64,000 nt of DNA, from positions 3,882,001 to 3,946,000 of the forward strand of contig NZ_LR723670.1 of the NCBI RefSeq assembly GCF_902502825.2, in the 5' to 3' direction. The notes under the pieces are model-generated. The model had not been told where the DNA came from. It saw nothing but the letters and a program-made list of their open reading frames with translations, and did no database searches. This document shows, in pieces, positions 18,249 to 27,387 of the stretch. How positions within the stretch are numbered: the first letter of the stretch is position 1; every line of letters begins with the position of its first letter. Source of the stretch: Pseudorhizobium flavum. GTDB lineage: Bacteria > Pseudomonadota > Alphaproteobacteria > Rhizobiales > Rhizobiaceae. A program made the translations under genes and the position numbers.

Positions 18249-18873
18249 GATCCTTGGCGTCATCTTGGCCGGCGGACGGGCGACCCGGATGGGGGGGCGC
18301 GACAAGGGGTTGCTCCTTCTTGGGGATGCGACGCTGGTTGACCATGTTCATAAACGTCTCGCTCCGCAATGCGACGAAGTTGCAATCAGCGCCAACGGTG
18401 ATCCAGCGCGTTTCTCGCAACTGGGGCTTCCTGTACTTGCTGATACGATCCCGGACTACCCGGGCCCGCTAGCGGGCGTTCTGGCGGGACTTGAATGGGC
18501 CGCGCAGAAAGGTGCCGATGTCGTTGTGACGGCGGCGGCAGACACGCCCTTCTTACCGTCCGATTTGGTGGTCGGATTGCGGCAGGCGGCAGCACGGGAG
18601 AAGGCTGCGATTGCCTTGGCGGCCTCTCCAGATGAGACAGGAGCGCTGCGGCTTCATCCGACCTTTGGACTTTGGCCTGTGGACTTGCGCATGGAGCTTC
18701 ATACCGAGCTTTGCCGCGGATTGCGTAAGATCCTTCTGTGGGTTGAACGGCACGGCGCAGCGACGGCGAGCTTCCCGGCCGAACCCTTCGACCCCTTCTT
18801 CAACGTCAACACCCCACAGGATATGGTGCTGGCGCAAGAGATACGTCAAGGAGGCGCACGCCGTGATTATTAG
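18241..18873 (+). CDS. mobA: MobA, molybdenum cofactor guanylyltransferase
   Basis: This 210-residue nucleotidyltransferase adds GMP to molybdopterin to give the MGD cofactor used by FDH. It has the signature LAGGRATRMGGRDKG near residue 9 and a DTPFLP motif near residue 101 for Mg-GTP binding. The start is a TTG at 18241 that overlaps the fdhD stop; no ATG is available before the LAGG motif. It sits between fdhD and moeA. Confidence 0.9.
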   Translation: MTRILGVILAGGRATRMGGRDKGLLLLGDATLVDHVHKRLAPQCDEVAISANGDPARFSQLGLPVLADTIPDYPGPLAGVLAGLEWAAQKGADVVVTAAADTPFLPSDLVVGLRQAAAREKAAIALAASPDETGALRLHPTFGLWPVDLRMELHTELCRGLRKILLWVERHGAATASFPAEPFDPFFNVNTPQDMVLAQEIRQGGARRDY

Positions 18874-18940
18874 CTGGCCATCAGCCTGTGTGAGCCTTCC
18901 GGCTACCCCTCTTGCCTCTGCAATCGAACAGGTCCGCTGA
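18863..18940 (+). CDS. 25-codon reading frame between mobA and moeA
   Basis: A GTG at 18863 follows a strong AAGGAGG ribosome site 9 bases upstream. The frame ends in a TGATG overlap with the moeA start at 18940. The peptide (VIISWPSACVSLPATPLAS, then six residues) matches no family. It occupies the place where mobB is often found in rhizobial mob/moe clusters, so it may be a deletion remnant, or a short leader that couples translation into moeA. Confidence 0.35.
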   Translation: MIISWPSACVSLPATPLASAIEQVR

Positions 18941-20226
18941 TGTCTCAGTCGCCGCTTGCTCCGCTCATACCGCCGCGATTGAAGAACGATTGTTTTGCAC
19001 TTCCACCGGGCGTTGATTGGACACCAGTGGATGCGGCGCTGGAATTGCTGCGCGCCAACCTTTCCTGCGTTGTCGAGACACAGGAGGTAGCCGTCGCCGA
19101 TGCGCTTGGCCTTGTCCTGGCGCAGAATGCCGTTGCACGTCGTTCCAATCCGCCTGCTGCCAACTCAGCCGTCGATGGATATGGATTTGCTCATGCCGCC
19201 ACCAGTGACGGACCCCAGGTTCTGCCGCTCGCTGATGGGCGCGCGGCAGCAGGTAGGCCATTCAGCGGACGCGTCCCCGTGGGGACGGCAATCCGCATTC
19301 TGACGGGAGCGATCCTGCCTGAAGGCGTCGACACCGTCGTGTTGGAGGAAGACACCACAAGCGACGGCCAGCGCGTTGCCTTCCACGGCCCGATCAAAAA
19401 GCAATCGAATACGCGCAAAGCAGGCGAGGATGTAACTGCCGGTGAGGTTGTGCTGCCAAGCGGGCATCGCCTGCGTCCGGCGGATTTAGCCCTTCTGTCT
19501 GCCGTCGGCATATCCCAGGTGACCGTGTACCGTCAGCTGCGCATGGGCGTATTGTCCACGGGCGACGAGGTCGCAGCTGCCTCCGATGAGGCGCTCTTAG
19601 ATAACAGTCGCATCTATGACGCCAATAGGCCGATGCTGTTGGCAATGGCGTGTCGCTGGAACCACGTGCCTGTAGACCTCGGTCATGTCGGCGACGATCG
19701 CGCAGCGCTTGCCGGCCGGCTAGATCGCGCGGTCCCGCAAGTCGATGTGATCTTCACCTCCGGTGGCGCATCGGCCGGAGACGAGGATCATGTTTCGGCA
19801 CTGCTGCAGGAAGCGGGGGTGTTGCAGAGCTGGCGCATTGCGGTCAAGCCTGGTCGACCTTTGGCGCTGGGTCTGTGGCAGGGTGTTCCCGTCATCGGTC
19901 TGCCGGGAAATCCGGTGGCCGCATTTGTTTGTGCCTTGGTCTTTGGAAGACCAGTGCTTTCGGTGCTGGCCGGCGAAGGCTGGCAGGAGCCCCCCGGCTT
20001 CATGGTCCCGGCCGCGTTTGAAAAGAACAAGCGCGCCGGTCGGCGAGAATATCTGCGGGCGCGGTTGACACCGCAGGGCCACGCGGAAGTGTTTCGATCA
20101 GAAGGGTCAGGACGTATCAGATCGATCTCGTGGGCGAGCGGATTGGTGGAACTTGGCGATGGCGCAAGGCAGGTGGTGCCAGGCGATCTTGTTCGCTTCC
20201 TTCCCTACGCAAGCTTTGGGCTGTAG
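18940..20226 (+). CDS. moeA: MoeA, molybdopterin molybdenumtransferase
   Basis: This 428-residue gephyrin-like enzyme inserts molybdate into adenylated molybdopterin. Motifs in order are NSAVDGYGF, ILTGAILPEGVDTVVLEED, GEDVTAGEVV, STGDEV, the TSGGASAGDEDH active-site loop, VKPGRPLALG and GLPGNPVAAFV. All are intact, so this is the standard MoeA of the window. Its start overlaps the stop of the 25-codon frame, and it closes the fdhD-mobA-moeA unit. Confidence 0.93.
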   Translation: MSQSPLAPLIPPRLKNDCFALPPGVDWTPVDAALELLRANLSCVVETQEVAVADALGLVLAQNAVARRSNPPAANSAVDGYGFAHAATSDGPQVLPLADGRAAAGRPFSGRVPVGTAIRILTGAILPEGVDTVVLEEDTTSDGQRVAFHGPIKKQSNTRKAGEDVTAGEVVLPSGHRLRPADLALLSAVGISQVTVYRQLRMGVLSTGDEVAAASDEALLDNSRIYDANRPMLLAMACRWNHVPVDLGHVGDDRAALAGRLDRAVPQVDVIFTSGGASAGDEDHVSALLQEAGVLQSWRIAVKPGRPLALGLWQGVPVIGLPGNPVAAFVCALVFGRPVLSVLAGEGWQEPPGFMVPAAFEKNKRAGRREYLRARLTPQGHAEVFRSEGSGRIRSISWASGLVELGDGARQVVPGDLVRFLPYASFGL

Positions 20227-20507
20227 TGCGACAAGATATGCGAAGTTGAGATGTTGTCACGACAAGATTTGCTGCAGACCCGGCGCCACAGGATTGTTCG
20301 CCTCGCCTTCGACGGGCTCCTTGACGACTGCATAGCGAGCTGACCTGGCGCGGTTGCAGCGTCTGCCGCACCGAGTGCTCACGACGTTTAGGAACATAAA
20401 CCGGCAGTCACTGGTTATCGTCCCGCTTGCAAGTTGAACGATCATCCCGCATGCTATCGAGGTTATTTCTATAGTCGCGGCCTGATCAACGAGAAAAGGA
20501 GCTGGCG
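20227..20507. other. Intergenic, no gene recognised
   Basis: About 280 bases between moeA and the next exported protein. I see no convincing reading frame, clear terminator or regulator box. An AAAAGGAG ribosome site near the right end belongs to the gene at 20508. Confidence 0.5.
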
Positions 20508-21230
20508 ATGAGAGAATTCGTGCTTGCGGGCGCCTTTACCCTTTCGATTTCGACTTGCTGGGCACAAACTACGACACCACCAGCGTCACCCGCTCCTCAG
20601 GCCCCCGGTCTGGCTGATCCAGCAAGAGTGTTGTCACAAGACGGGCCGGCGAATCTTTGCCAGGAAATTCTTGCCTTCATGAAGGCGCCACCACCGGCAG
20701 ACGCGCCGGCGCCGGCTGCGGCGGCAAAACCGGCGACCGGCATACAGCAGCAGGCAAAGTCTCCCCCGGCGGCCGACAAATCAACGGGGTCGACGGCTTT
20801 AGCTGGTACGACACAAACCGATACTGGCATCAAGAGAGACGCGGCAGGAGACGACGCTTCAAATTCGGCCCAAGCCGTTACCGGGCAGGATGGGGTCGCG
20901 ACCGATGCGCCCGATGAGGAGGATGCCGGTCAGGCGAATTCTGGGTCCGTCGCGAACGCACCTCAAAAAGAGTCGCGAGCAGCACCGGTCCCTCCGGCAG
21001 ACGTGACCAGCACTCCTAAGGAGTCCGTGCTGAGCGTGGAAGAGGCTCAGCAGCTTGTTGACGCCGACGATCTGCCGCGATGCCAGGAAAAGGCGCGCGC
21101 GATGAGGGTGGCGGGCGTCTCTATGCCGCCGCCATTGATTGCCCTAGCGGCATTGGATCTTCGGTATCACCGAAATGCCGGTGCAGGCAGTAACCCCGTC
21201 GGTGCTCCCGATCCGCAAACAGACAACTAG
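20508..21230 (+). CDS. Exported Ala/Pro-rich protein of unknown function
   Basis: This 240-residue protein has a signal peptide (VLAGAFTLSISTCWAQ) and a long low-complexity linker rich in Ala, Pro, Thr and Asp (residues about 60-170). A compact C-terminal segment has a Cys (LVDADDLPRCQEKARAMRVAG); another Cys is in PANLCQEIL. The pattern suggests two small structured ends held by a disordered spacer in the periplasm. It lies between moeA and the FDH operon, but a link to FDH is only by position. Confidence 0.6.
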   Translation: MREFVLAGAFTLSISTCWAQTTTPPASPAPQAPGLADPARVLSQDGPANLCQEILAFMKAPPPADAPAPAAAAKPATGIQQQAKSPPAADKSTGSTALAGTTQTDTGIKRDAAGDDASNSAQAVTGQDGVATDAPDEEDAGQANSGSVANAPQKESRAAPVPPADVTSTPKESVLSVEEAQQLVDADDLPRCQEKARAMRVAGVSMPPPLIALAALDLRYHRNAGAGSNPVGAPDPQTDN

Positions 21231-21312
21231 ATTGCTCGTCTCGGCATCCGGAGACAGCCGGGGGCGGGGATTGAGCGTTGCATCAAAGGGTTAAGGGAAA
21301 AGGAGGTTCGCA

Positions 21313-21525
21313 GTGGGGATGATTGTCACAGGGATAGCCCTTGCGGGAGCCATTGCATTTGGTGCAAGCCTTTATTTCCAGAATCTACAGCCAGCAGAGC
21401 CGGCTTGGCAGGTCTATAGCACTGAGGGCGCGCGCGTCGGGGACCCTGGCCACAACCTCGTCGGAGAAAACTGGTCTGGCAACCCTGACAGCGCCGCGAA
21501 TGCGAGCGAACAAGCACCCTCCTGA
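21313..21525 (+). CDS. Small single-pass membrane protein
   Basis: A 70-residue protein that starts at the GTG at 21313, 6 bases after AGGAGG; the ATG two codons later would be too far from that site. One transmembrane helix (IVTGIALAGAIAFGASLYF) is followed by a short hydrophilic tail with no cysteine. The function is unknown. The strong ribosome site argues that it is expressed. Confidence 0.6.
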   Translation: MGMIVTGIALAGAIAFGASLYFQNLQPAEPAWQVYSTEGARVGDPGHNLVGENWSGNPDSAANASEQAPS

Positions 21526-21684
21526 CCATCATCCGTGTGTTCGCTAAGGGTCAGCGGGACGCGCTGGCGCTCCGTAGTGCAAGTCTGCTTCAGGCAGGGC
21601 GTTGGATGCACGAGAAACGGCCGGCTGGACTGCCGCCCGCGCCTCCCATTCGCGCCGCTCAGGTTGAGCCGATGCTACCGCCGC

Positions 21685-22698
21685 TTATTCCGCGGGTTCG
21701 GCAGCGGTCTGTCCCCGCGGCCGGATCGCACCCTTTCGCTGCTGCTCTTCGACCCAGGCGCTGTGATGTTCCTTCGCCCAGTTGAGGTCCACCGCACCGG
21801 AGCCCATCGCCTGATAGGCACCTTCCATGCCCAGTGTGCCGATATAGATGTGGGCGAGGATGACAGCGACCATGATGATGCCGACGATAGCATGCACATA
21901 TTGGGCCCACTGCATGCCGTTGATATCGGTAAAAGCGAACGGAAATAACAAGTATATCCCGGTGAACGACAAAGAGACCCCGCCCAGGACGACCGACCAA
22001 AAGATTAATTTCTGTCCCGTGTTGAAACGGCCTGACGGCAGGTGTCTTCTATTAGTCCGCTCAAAGAAGCCGCCGGCTGATCTTAGCCATGCCGCATCAT
22101 AGCGGTCGGGAAGATTGTGCCGGATCCAGGCCACGAACATCAATACGACGCCCGCCATGAATGCCCAAGAAACGTAGTGATGGGCATACTTGGCCCAGAT
22201 CGACCACGTCGAGAATGCCTCGGGCCCGATCAGCGGCATCAGCAGGCGCCTTCCGAAGATAAGGTTGAGACCCGTGATCGCAAGGACGATGAACGCCGTT
22301 GCAGTTGTCCAGTGCAGCAAGCGCTCCGCGGCGTTGAAACGCACGATCGTTTGTCCGGACGGATGGGTCTTCAGCCGAATGCGGCCCATGGCGAAGTAGT
22401 AAATTCCGATCAGGAGCAGCATGCCGACGATAACAAAGCCGGCCACCCACGGTAATGCAGTCCGCTCGAAGGTCTGATAGTCCCGGCCCTGTGGCTGTTG
22501 AAGCGTCGTCGCCTTGGGATCGGGGATGCTCACGCGGCCCTGGATCTTGCCAAGCTCGTCGAGAAGCTGTTGCTCGCTCAGCTCCTGTCTCTGGCCTGCT
22601 GGCTCTTGCGCCGCCACCGGCTCGATCAATAGGCCACAGCTTACGATCAGCGCGACAACCGTCGGACAAACCAGTTGATAAAGGCTTAGGTTTCGCAT
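21685..22698 (-). CDS. fdoI: Formate dehydrogenase cytochrome b556 (gamma) subunit
   Basis: This 337-residue membrane subunit passes electrons from the FDH Fe-S subunit to quinone. The ATG at 22698 follows GGAGGAGCAA and gives a signal peptide ending near PVAAQ. Four core helices carry the heme ligands, with candidate histidines at 129 (ERLLHW), 173-174 (YAHHYV), 269 (QYVHAI) and 283 (LAHIYI). It has an N-terminal periplasmic extension of about 60 residues. It is the last gene of the FDH operon, 120 bases after the beta subunit. Confidence 0.9.
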   Translation of the reverse strand: MRNLSLYQLVCPTVVALIVSCGLLIEPVAAQEPAGQRQELSEQQLLDELGKIQGRVSIPDPKATTLQQPQGRDYQTFERTALPWVAGFVIVGMLLLIGIYYFAMGRIRLKTHPSGQTIVRFNAAERLLHWTTATAFIVLAITGLNLIFGRRLLMPLIGPEAFSTWSIWAKYAHHYVSWAFMAGVVLMFVAWIRHNLPDRYDAAWLRSAGGFFERTNRRHLPSGRFNTGQKLIFWSVVLGGVSLSFTGIYLLFPFAFTDINGMQWAQYVHAIVGIIMVAVILAHIYIGTLGMEGAYQAMGSGAVDLNWAKEHHSAWVEEQQRKGAIRPRGQTAAEPAE

Positions 22699-22821
22699 TT
22701 GCTCCTCCTCCCAACCTGTCTCGCGCAAGGCGCTCGTCAGCAATCATCGCGCAAGGCAGCGCGCTCACGTCCCCGTCGTCATCGTGCCGTCGCCGGTTGG
22801 CCTCAGCCGACGGCACATGCA

Positions 22822-23418
22822 CTAGACGTCCACGGTCTCACGATATGCGGTGCGCCAGCCCCATGCGCCTGAGCCATAGCCACGCTGGGTAACCCGTTCC
22901 TTGTAGATCGCAGCGATGATCTCGCCGTCACCCGCCAGCAGCGATTTGGTGGAGCACATTTCAGCACACAGGGGTAGTTTACCCTCGGCCAGCCGGTTGG
23001 CTCCATATTTTGCATATTCAATTTCTGTGGAATCGGCCTCCGGCCCTGCCGCACAAAAGGTGCATTTGTCCATCTTGCCACGGGAGCCGAAATTGCCAAC
23101 GCGCGGATATTGCGGCGCGCCGAACGGACAGGCGTAGAAACAGTAGCCGCAGCCAATACACAGATCCTTGGAATGCAGCACCACGGCATCGGCCGTGGTG
23201 TAGAAACAGTCCACAGGACATACGGCCGCGCAGGGGGCGTCGGTACAATGCATACAGGCCATCGACACAGAGCGCTCGCCCGGCTTGCCGTCATTGATGG
23301 TTACGACCCGGCGCCGATTGATGCCCCAGGGAACGTCGTGTTCATTCTTGCATGCGGTGACACAGGCATTGCACTCGATACAGCGTTCGGCGTCGCACAG
23401 GAACTTCATTCGGGCCAT
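22822..23418 (-). CDS. fdhB: Formate dehydrogenase iron-sulfur (beta) subunit
   Basis: This 198-residue protein carries four [4Fe-4S] clusters. Cys motifs are visible at CIECNACVTACKNEHD (near residue 13), MHCTDAPCAAVCP, CIGCGYCFYACPFG and KCTFC with a later LCAEMC. It links the catalytic subunit to cytochrome b. It is shorter than the E. coli FdnH/FdoH protein and lacks the C-terminal membrane anchor helix. It lies 12 bases after the catalytic subunit gene. Confidence 0.92.
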   Translation of the reverse strand: MARMKFLCDAERCIECNACVTACKNEHDVPWGINRRRVVTINDGKPGERSVSMACMHCTDAPCAAVCPVDCFYTTADAVVLHSKDLCIGCGYCFYACPFGAPQYPRVGNFGSRGKMDKCTFCAAGPEADSTEIEYAKYGANRLAEGKLPLCAEMCSTKSLLAGDGEIIAAIYKERVTQRGYGSGAWGWRTAYRETVDV

Positions 23419-23430
23419 TGTTGCTCCTCC

Positions 23431-26352
23431 CTACACCGCAGCGATCTGGCAAAGTGTCACCTTTGGCTCCTGCATCCCGGTCACCGGATCATAGCCATAG
23501 GTGGTAATACTGTTGGCGCTTTCGCCCAGAACGTAGGGGTCCGTCCCTTCCGGGTAATTTGCGCGCATGTCCTCGCCGCGGAACCATCCACCGAAGTGGA
23601 AGGGCATGAATGCAACGCCCTTACCGACACGTTCGGTGACGAGCGCTTTCACCTTTGCCTTGACGTCGTTTTCCGCGCCGTTCACCCAGACCCAGCCGCC
23701 GTCACTGATCCCTCGCTCAGCTGCATCTCCGGGATTGATCTCGACAAACATGTCCTGCTGCAGTTCGGCAAGCCAGCGGTTCGAGCGGGTTTCCTCGCCG
23801 CCGCCCTCGTACTCGACCAGACGCCCCGTCGTCAGGATGATGGGGAAGGTCTTGGCGATCTCCTTGTCGACGGCCGCCTTTTGCACGCTGAACCCGATAT
23901 TGGGTAGGCGGAATTGCTTGGCATCCGGATAGGTTGGGTATTTGGCGACAAGATCCACCCTCGGCGTGTAGATCGGCTCGCGATGGACCGGCACCGGATC
24001 GGGCAAGTTCCAGGCCAGTGCCCTCGCCTTGCCATTCCCATAAGGATGACAGCCATGGCTGAGCACCACGCGTTGAATGCCCCCGGAAAGATCAGTCGAC
24101 CACGACACCTTGCCGATGTCGCCCATGTCCGCACCAATCTCCTCAATGACGCTCATTTCTTCTGGCGTGAGATCTCGATCCCAGCCGAGTTTCTGAAGCA
24201 CCGCCATCGTAAACTCGGGGTAACCATCGGTAAGTTCTGAACCCTCCGTATAGGAGCCCTCTGCAAGCAGCGTCTCACCGTTACGCTCGACGCCGAACCG
24301 TGCCCGGAACGGACTGCCGCCGTCCATGACATGCAGACCGGTGCTATAGAGGTTCGCAGTGCCCGGATGGCGGACCTCGGGTTTGCCCCAGCATGGCCAG
24401 GGAAGGCCGTAATAGTCGCCCCCGACCTCGGGGTCGTCTTTGGGCGCCCGCAAGGTGACGAGGTCAAACTTGTGCTGGTTGCGCATATGCGCTTTGAGAC
24501 GCTCGGGGGACTGGCCACAATAGCCGGTCGACCAGCTGCCACGGTTCATTTCCCGCAATATGTCCTCGGGCACCGGCCGATCACCTTCGACGGCGATATG
24601 CTTAAACATCCATTCCGCAAGACCAAGCTTCTTGGATAACAGGTATAGGACTTGATAATCATCCTTCTGCTCGAAGCTTGGTGGAACGATCTGCTCGCCC
24701 CACTGGAGAGCGCGATTGGAAGCAACCCGTGATCCCGACGTTTCGAACTGCGTGCACACCGGCAAGAGGTAGGTATTATCCTTCCGCCCTGCCTGAACGG
24801 CGAGAGAGGCCCAGGTCGTCGGATGGGGATCGGCCACGACGAGGAGTTCAAGGCCGGCAAGTCCTTTGAGTGACTCTGGAATGCGCGTGATACTGTTGCT
24901 GGCGTGACCCTGGACGAACATGGATCGCATGACGTCCGGCTGCGCGACGTCTTCGGCCGGCAGGGAAACGGAATCGAACCATCGAGTCAGCGGGATGCCG
25001 GGCGTCTCCATCAGCTCCTTTGACGAGAACTGACCCACCAGATCGTCATAGGGAATTTCCCAAACCCGCGCCCAATGCTTCCACGCACCTTCCGTCAGTC
25101 CGTAGTAGAAGGGTAAGGTGACGACATCGAGCCCGATATCGGTGGCGCCTTGCACATTGTCATGCCCGCGGAAAATATTGGCGCCGGTGCCAGGTTTGCC
25201 GATATTGCCGGTTGCCAGACAGAGGATGCAGCTGGCTCGTGTGTTTGCAGTTCCCACGGTGTGGTGTGTCTGGCCCATACACCAGATGATTGTCGACGGC
25301 TTCTGGGTCGCAAATGTTTCGGCAACGCGCTTCAATTGCTCTCCTGGGACGCCCGTGATCCTCTCCACTTCGTCGGGAGTGTATTTCGCAACTTCCTTGC
25401 GGACCTCATCCATCCCGTAAACGCGCTGGGCGATGAATTCCTTGTCCTCCCAGCCATTTTCGAAGATATGCCACAGCATTCCCCAGATCAGCGCAATGTC
25501 AGTGCCGGATCTGAACCGCACATATTCCGTGGCATGGGCAGCCGTGCGCGTGAAGCGGGGGTCCATGACGATGAAATTGGCGTTGTTGAGCTCCTTGCCT
25601 TCAAGCAGATGCTGCATGGCGACGGGATGTGCTTCGGCCGGGTTGCCGCCAAGGACGAGCATTGTTTTTGAGTTTCGGATGTCATTGTACGAATTGGTCA
25701 TTGCGCCATAGCCCCAGGTATTGGCTACCCCGGCGACGGTGGTTGAATGACAGATCCGAGCCTGATGATCCTGATTGTTCGTTCCCCACAGCGCGGCAAG
25801 CTTGCGAAACAGGTAGGTGCCTTCGTTGGAGAACTTTGCCGACCCCATCCAGTAGGTGGATTCGGGGCCGGATTTTTCGCGGATTTCGAGAAGCTTGTCT
25901 CCAATGCCATTGATGGCATCCTCCCAGGATGTCCTTTCCCATTGGCCGTTGACGAGCTTCATCGGGTATTTCAGGCGGCGGTCGCTATGCACCAGCTCGC
26001 GAACACTTGCGCCCTTGGCGCAATGGGAGCCCCGGTTGAAGGGGCTGTCCCATGACGGTTCCTGACCCGTCCACACGCCATTTTGCACCTCAGCTGTTAC
26101 CGTGCATCCGACCGAGCAATGGGTGCATATGCTCTTTTTCAACTCAATCGGCACGCCAGGTTGTGGAGGGCTGATTGCGGACGCTTTTCTGACAGTGCCA
26201 AGCTGGATTGTGCCGAGTGCCGCCACACCGCCGGCGACGAGGCCGGAACGACGTAGGAATGCTCGGCGGTCCAAAGGCGCCGCCGAAATACTGGCGGCCA
26301 GAGATTGAAGTTGCGTGAGGCCTGCTTGTCGATCCTTGCGCTTCGTCAGCAT
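23431..26352 (-). CDS. fdhA: Formate dehydrogenase catalytic (alpha) subunit, Tat-exported, Mo/W-bis-MGD
   Basis: This 973-residue enzyme oxidises formate to CO2 on the periplasmic side. The ATG at 26352 is preceded by GTGAGG. A twin-arginine signal (DRRAFLRRSG, residues 28-37) leads the mature enzyme. The N-terminal [4Fe-4S] ligands are Cys76, Cys79, Cys83 and Cys111. The catalytic residue is Cys201 (QARICHS), replacing selenocysteine. The C-terminal molybdopterin-dinucleotide domain follows (VLTTGRLVEYEGGGEETRSN). The tungstate transporter nearby suggests W rather than Mo may be used, but the sequence cannot decide this. Confidence 0.93.
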   Translation of the reverse strand: MLTKRKDRQAGLTQLQSLAASISAAPLDRRAFLRRSGLVAGGVAALGTIQLGTVRKASAISPPQPGVPIELKKSICTHCSVGCTVTAEVQNGVWTGQEPSWDSPFNRGSHCAKGASVRELVHSDRRLKYPMKLVNGQWERTSWEDAINGIGDKLLEIREKSGPESTYWMGSAKFSNEGTYLFRKLAALWGTNNQDHQARICHSTTVAGVANTWGYGAMTNSYNDIRNSKTMLVLGGNPAEAHPVAMQHLLEGKELNNANFIVMDPRFTRTAAHATEYVRFRSGTDIALIWGMLWHIFENGWEDKEFIAQRVYGMDEVRKEVAKYTPDEVERITGVPGEQLKRVAETFATQKPSTIIWCMGQTHHTVGTANTRASCILCLATGNIGKPGTGANIFRGHDNVQGATDIGLDVVTLPFYYGLTEGAWKHWARVWEIPYDDLVGQFSSKELMETPGIPLTRWFDSVSLPAEDVAQPDVMRSMFVQGHASNSITRIPESLKGLAGLELLVVADPHPTTWASLAVQAGRKDNTYLLPVCTQFETSGSRVASNRALQWGEQIVPPSFEQKDDYQVLYLLSKKLGLAEWMFKHIAVEGDRPVPEDILREMNRGSWSTGYCGQSPERLKAHMRNQHKFDLVTLRAPKDDPEVGGDYYGLPWPCWGKPEVRHPGTANLYSTGLHVMDGGSPFRARFGVERNGETLLAEGSYTEGSELTDGYPEFTMAVLQKLGWDRDLTPEEMSVIEEIGADMGDIGKVSWSTDLSGGIQRVVLSHGCHPYGNGKARALAWNLPDPVPVHREPIYTPRVDLVAKYPTYPDAKQFRLPNIGFSVQKAAVDKEIAKTFPIILTTGRLVEYEGGGEETRSNRWLAELQQDMFVEINPGDAAERGISDGGWVWVNGAENDVKAKVKALVTERVGKGVAFMPFHFGGWFRGEDMRANYPEGTDPYVLGESANSITTYGYDPVTGMQEPKVTLCQIAAV

Positions 26353-26359
26353 GGCAACC

Positions 26360-26569
26360 TCACTTCTGCTGGGGGTAACGATTGACCCGATAGAAAGCCT
26401 TGACGTGGTCGGTTTCCCGATATCGCTCGCCGGCCTCATCCTCACCCGGCTGGTAGGCCTGTGCTTCGCCGGCACCAAGCGTCACTGCGGCGACGACTGT
26501 GCTGGACGCGCCACCAAATGCCCTGAGGAAGCTGCGCCGGCCGAGGGCCACTTGTCGCTCGTCTTGCAT
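26360..26569 (-). CDS. Small Tat-signal protein of formate dehydrogenase operons
   Basis: A 69-residue protein that starts at the ATG at 26569, 4 bases after AGGAAGGAC. Nearly half of it is a twin-arginine leader (LGRRSFLRAFGGASSTVVAA), followed by a short charged tail (RYRETDHVKAFYRVNRYP). Small proteins of this kind recur just before fdhA in proteobacteria and are thought to be exported partners or leader-like subunits; the function is not established. It ends 7 bases before fdhA. Confidence 0.8.
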   Translation of the reverse strand: MQDERQVALGRRSFLRAFGGASSTVVAAVTLGAGEAQAYQPGEDEAGERYRETDHVKAFYRVNRYPQQK

Positions 26570-26606
26570 GTCCTTCCTCCTCCTTCGGCACCCTGCCGGT
26601 TCGCGT

Positions 26607-27281
26607 CTATGCTGTCTGCCGTGCCTCCATGGCAAAGGCGTCGGTTTCAATGTCGATAAACAGGCGCCCCAGCGCCCCGACCGACCGGTAAAATTCGGCC
26701 GCCCCTGCGCGTTCCAGGTCGCTGAAAAAACGTCCTGCCCAAGGCTCCACATGGCGCTCGAAGAAGTCCTGTTCTTCGCTGTCGGATATCGGGAACCGCT
26801 TGCAGGCAAAGCCGCTCATCATTTCGCATAAGCTTGCGAGATGATCTTCCGGTTCGCAATTGCCTTCCGGGCGTTCCAGCCCCAGTCGGGCCATGTCCGC
26901 GCGCAGGCGCGCAAGCGGTCGCTCGTTGAGGAAGCCAGTCAGATAATAGGATGCGTAGGGAAGCAGCTCTCCGCGCCCCACGCCGATAAACAGGTCGCTG
27001 AATTCTCGACAAACCGCTTCCGGTGCGCATGATGCTGCCGCCTGGGCAAGGCGAGAATGCGCACGGCCAATCGGGGTTTCAGGGTTAAAGTGCAGGCGCG
27101 CCAGATTGGCGAGCAGGTCGCTGCTCGGTGGCCTGATCAGAAGGGCAGCGAGCAGCGCATACTCGTCGGCTCGCGCCTGATCAATTTCGTTGACGACAGC
27201 TGCCGCCGGGCCGACACTTGGAGCATTGGCTCCATCGGGTTGTTCCCAAGCCTCAACTAATAGCAAGTCTGGGTTCATCAT
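26607..27281 (-). CDS. TorD/DmsD-family redox enzyme maturation chaperone
   Basis: A 224-residue all-helical protein. The core motif EFSDLFIGVGRGELLPYASYYLTGF matches the E-x-x-x-LF-x-G-x-G-x2-P-x3-S-x-Y pattern of TorD chaperones, and CEPEDHLASLCEMMSGF matches the second conserved helix (EPEDHLA). Such chaperones guard the Tat signal of a molybdoenzyme until its cofactor is loaded. Lying just before the Tat leader gene and fdhA, its client is almost certainly FdhA. Confidence 0.9.
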   Translation of the reverse strand: MMNPDLLLVEAWEQPDGANAPSVGPAAAVVNEIDQARADEYALLAALLIRPPSSDLLANLARLHFNPETPIGRAHSRLAQAAASCAPEAVCREFSDLFIGVGRGELLPYASYYLTGFLNERPLARLRADMARLGLERPEGNCEPEDHLASLCEMMSGFACKRFPISDSEEQDFFERHVEPWAGRFFSDLERAGAAEFYRSVGALGRLFIDIETDAFAMEARQTA

Positions 27282-27387
27282 ATGACCTGACCATGCTGCA
27301 TCACTGTAAGTTATAGTAACCCACTATCGAATGAATGCAACAGCAGGACAGTTCACGACCATGCTGGAAGATCGCCGAACAGCGCCA

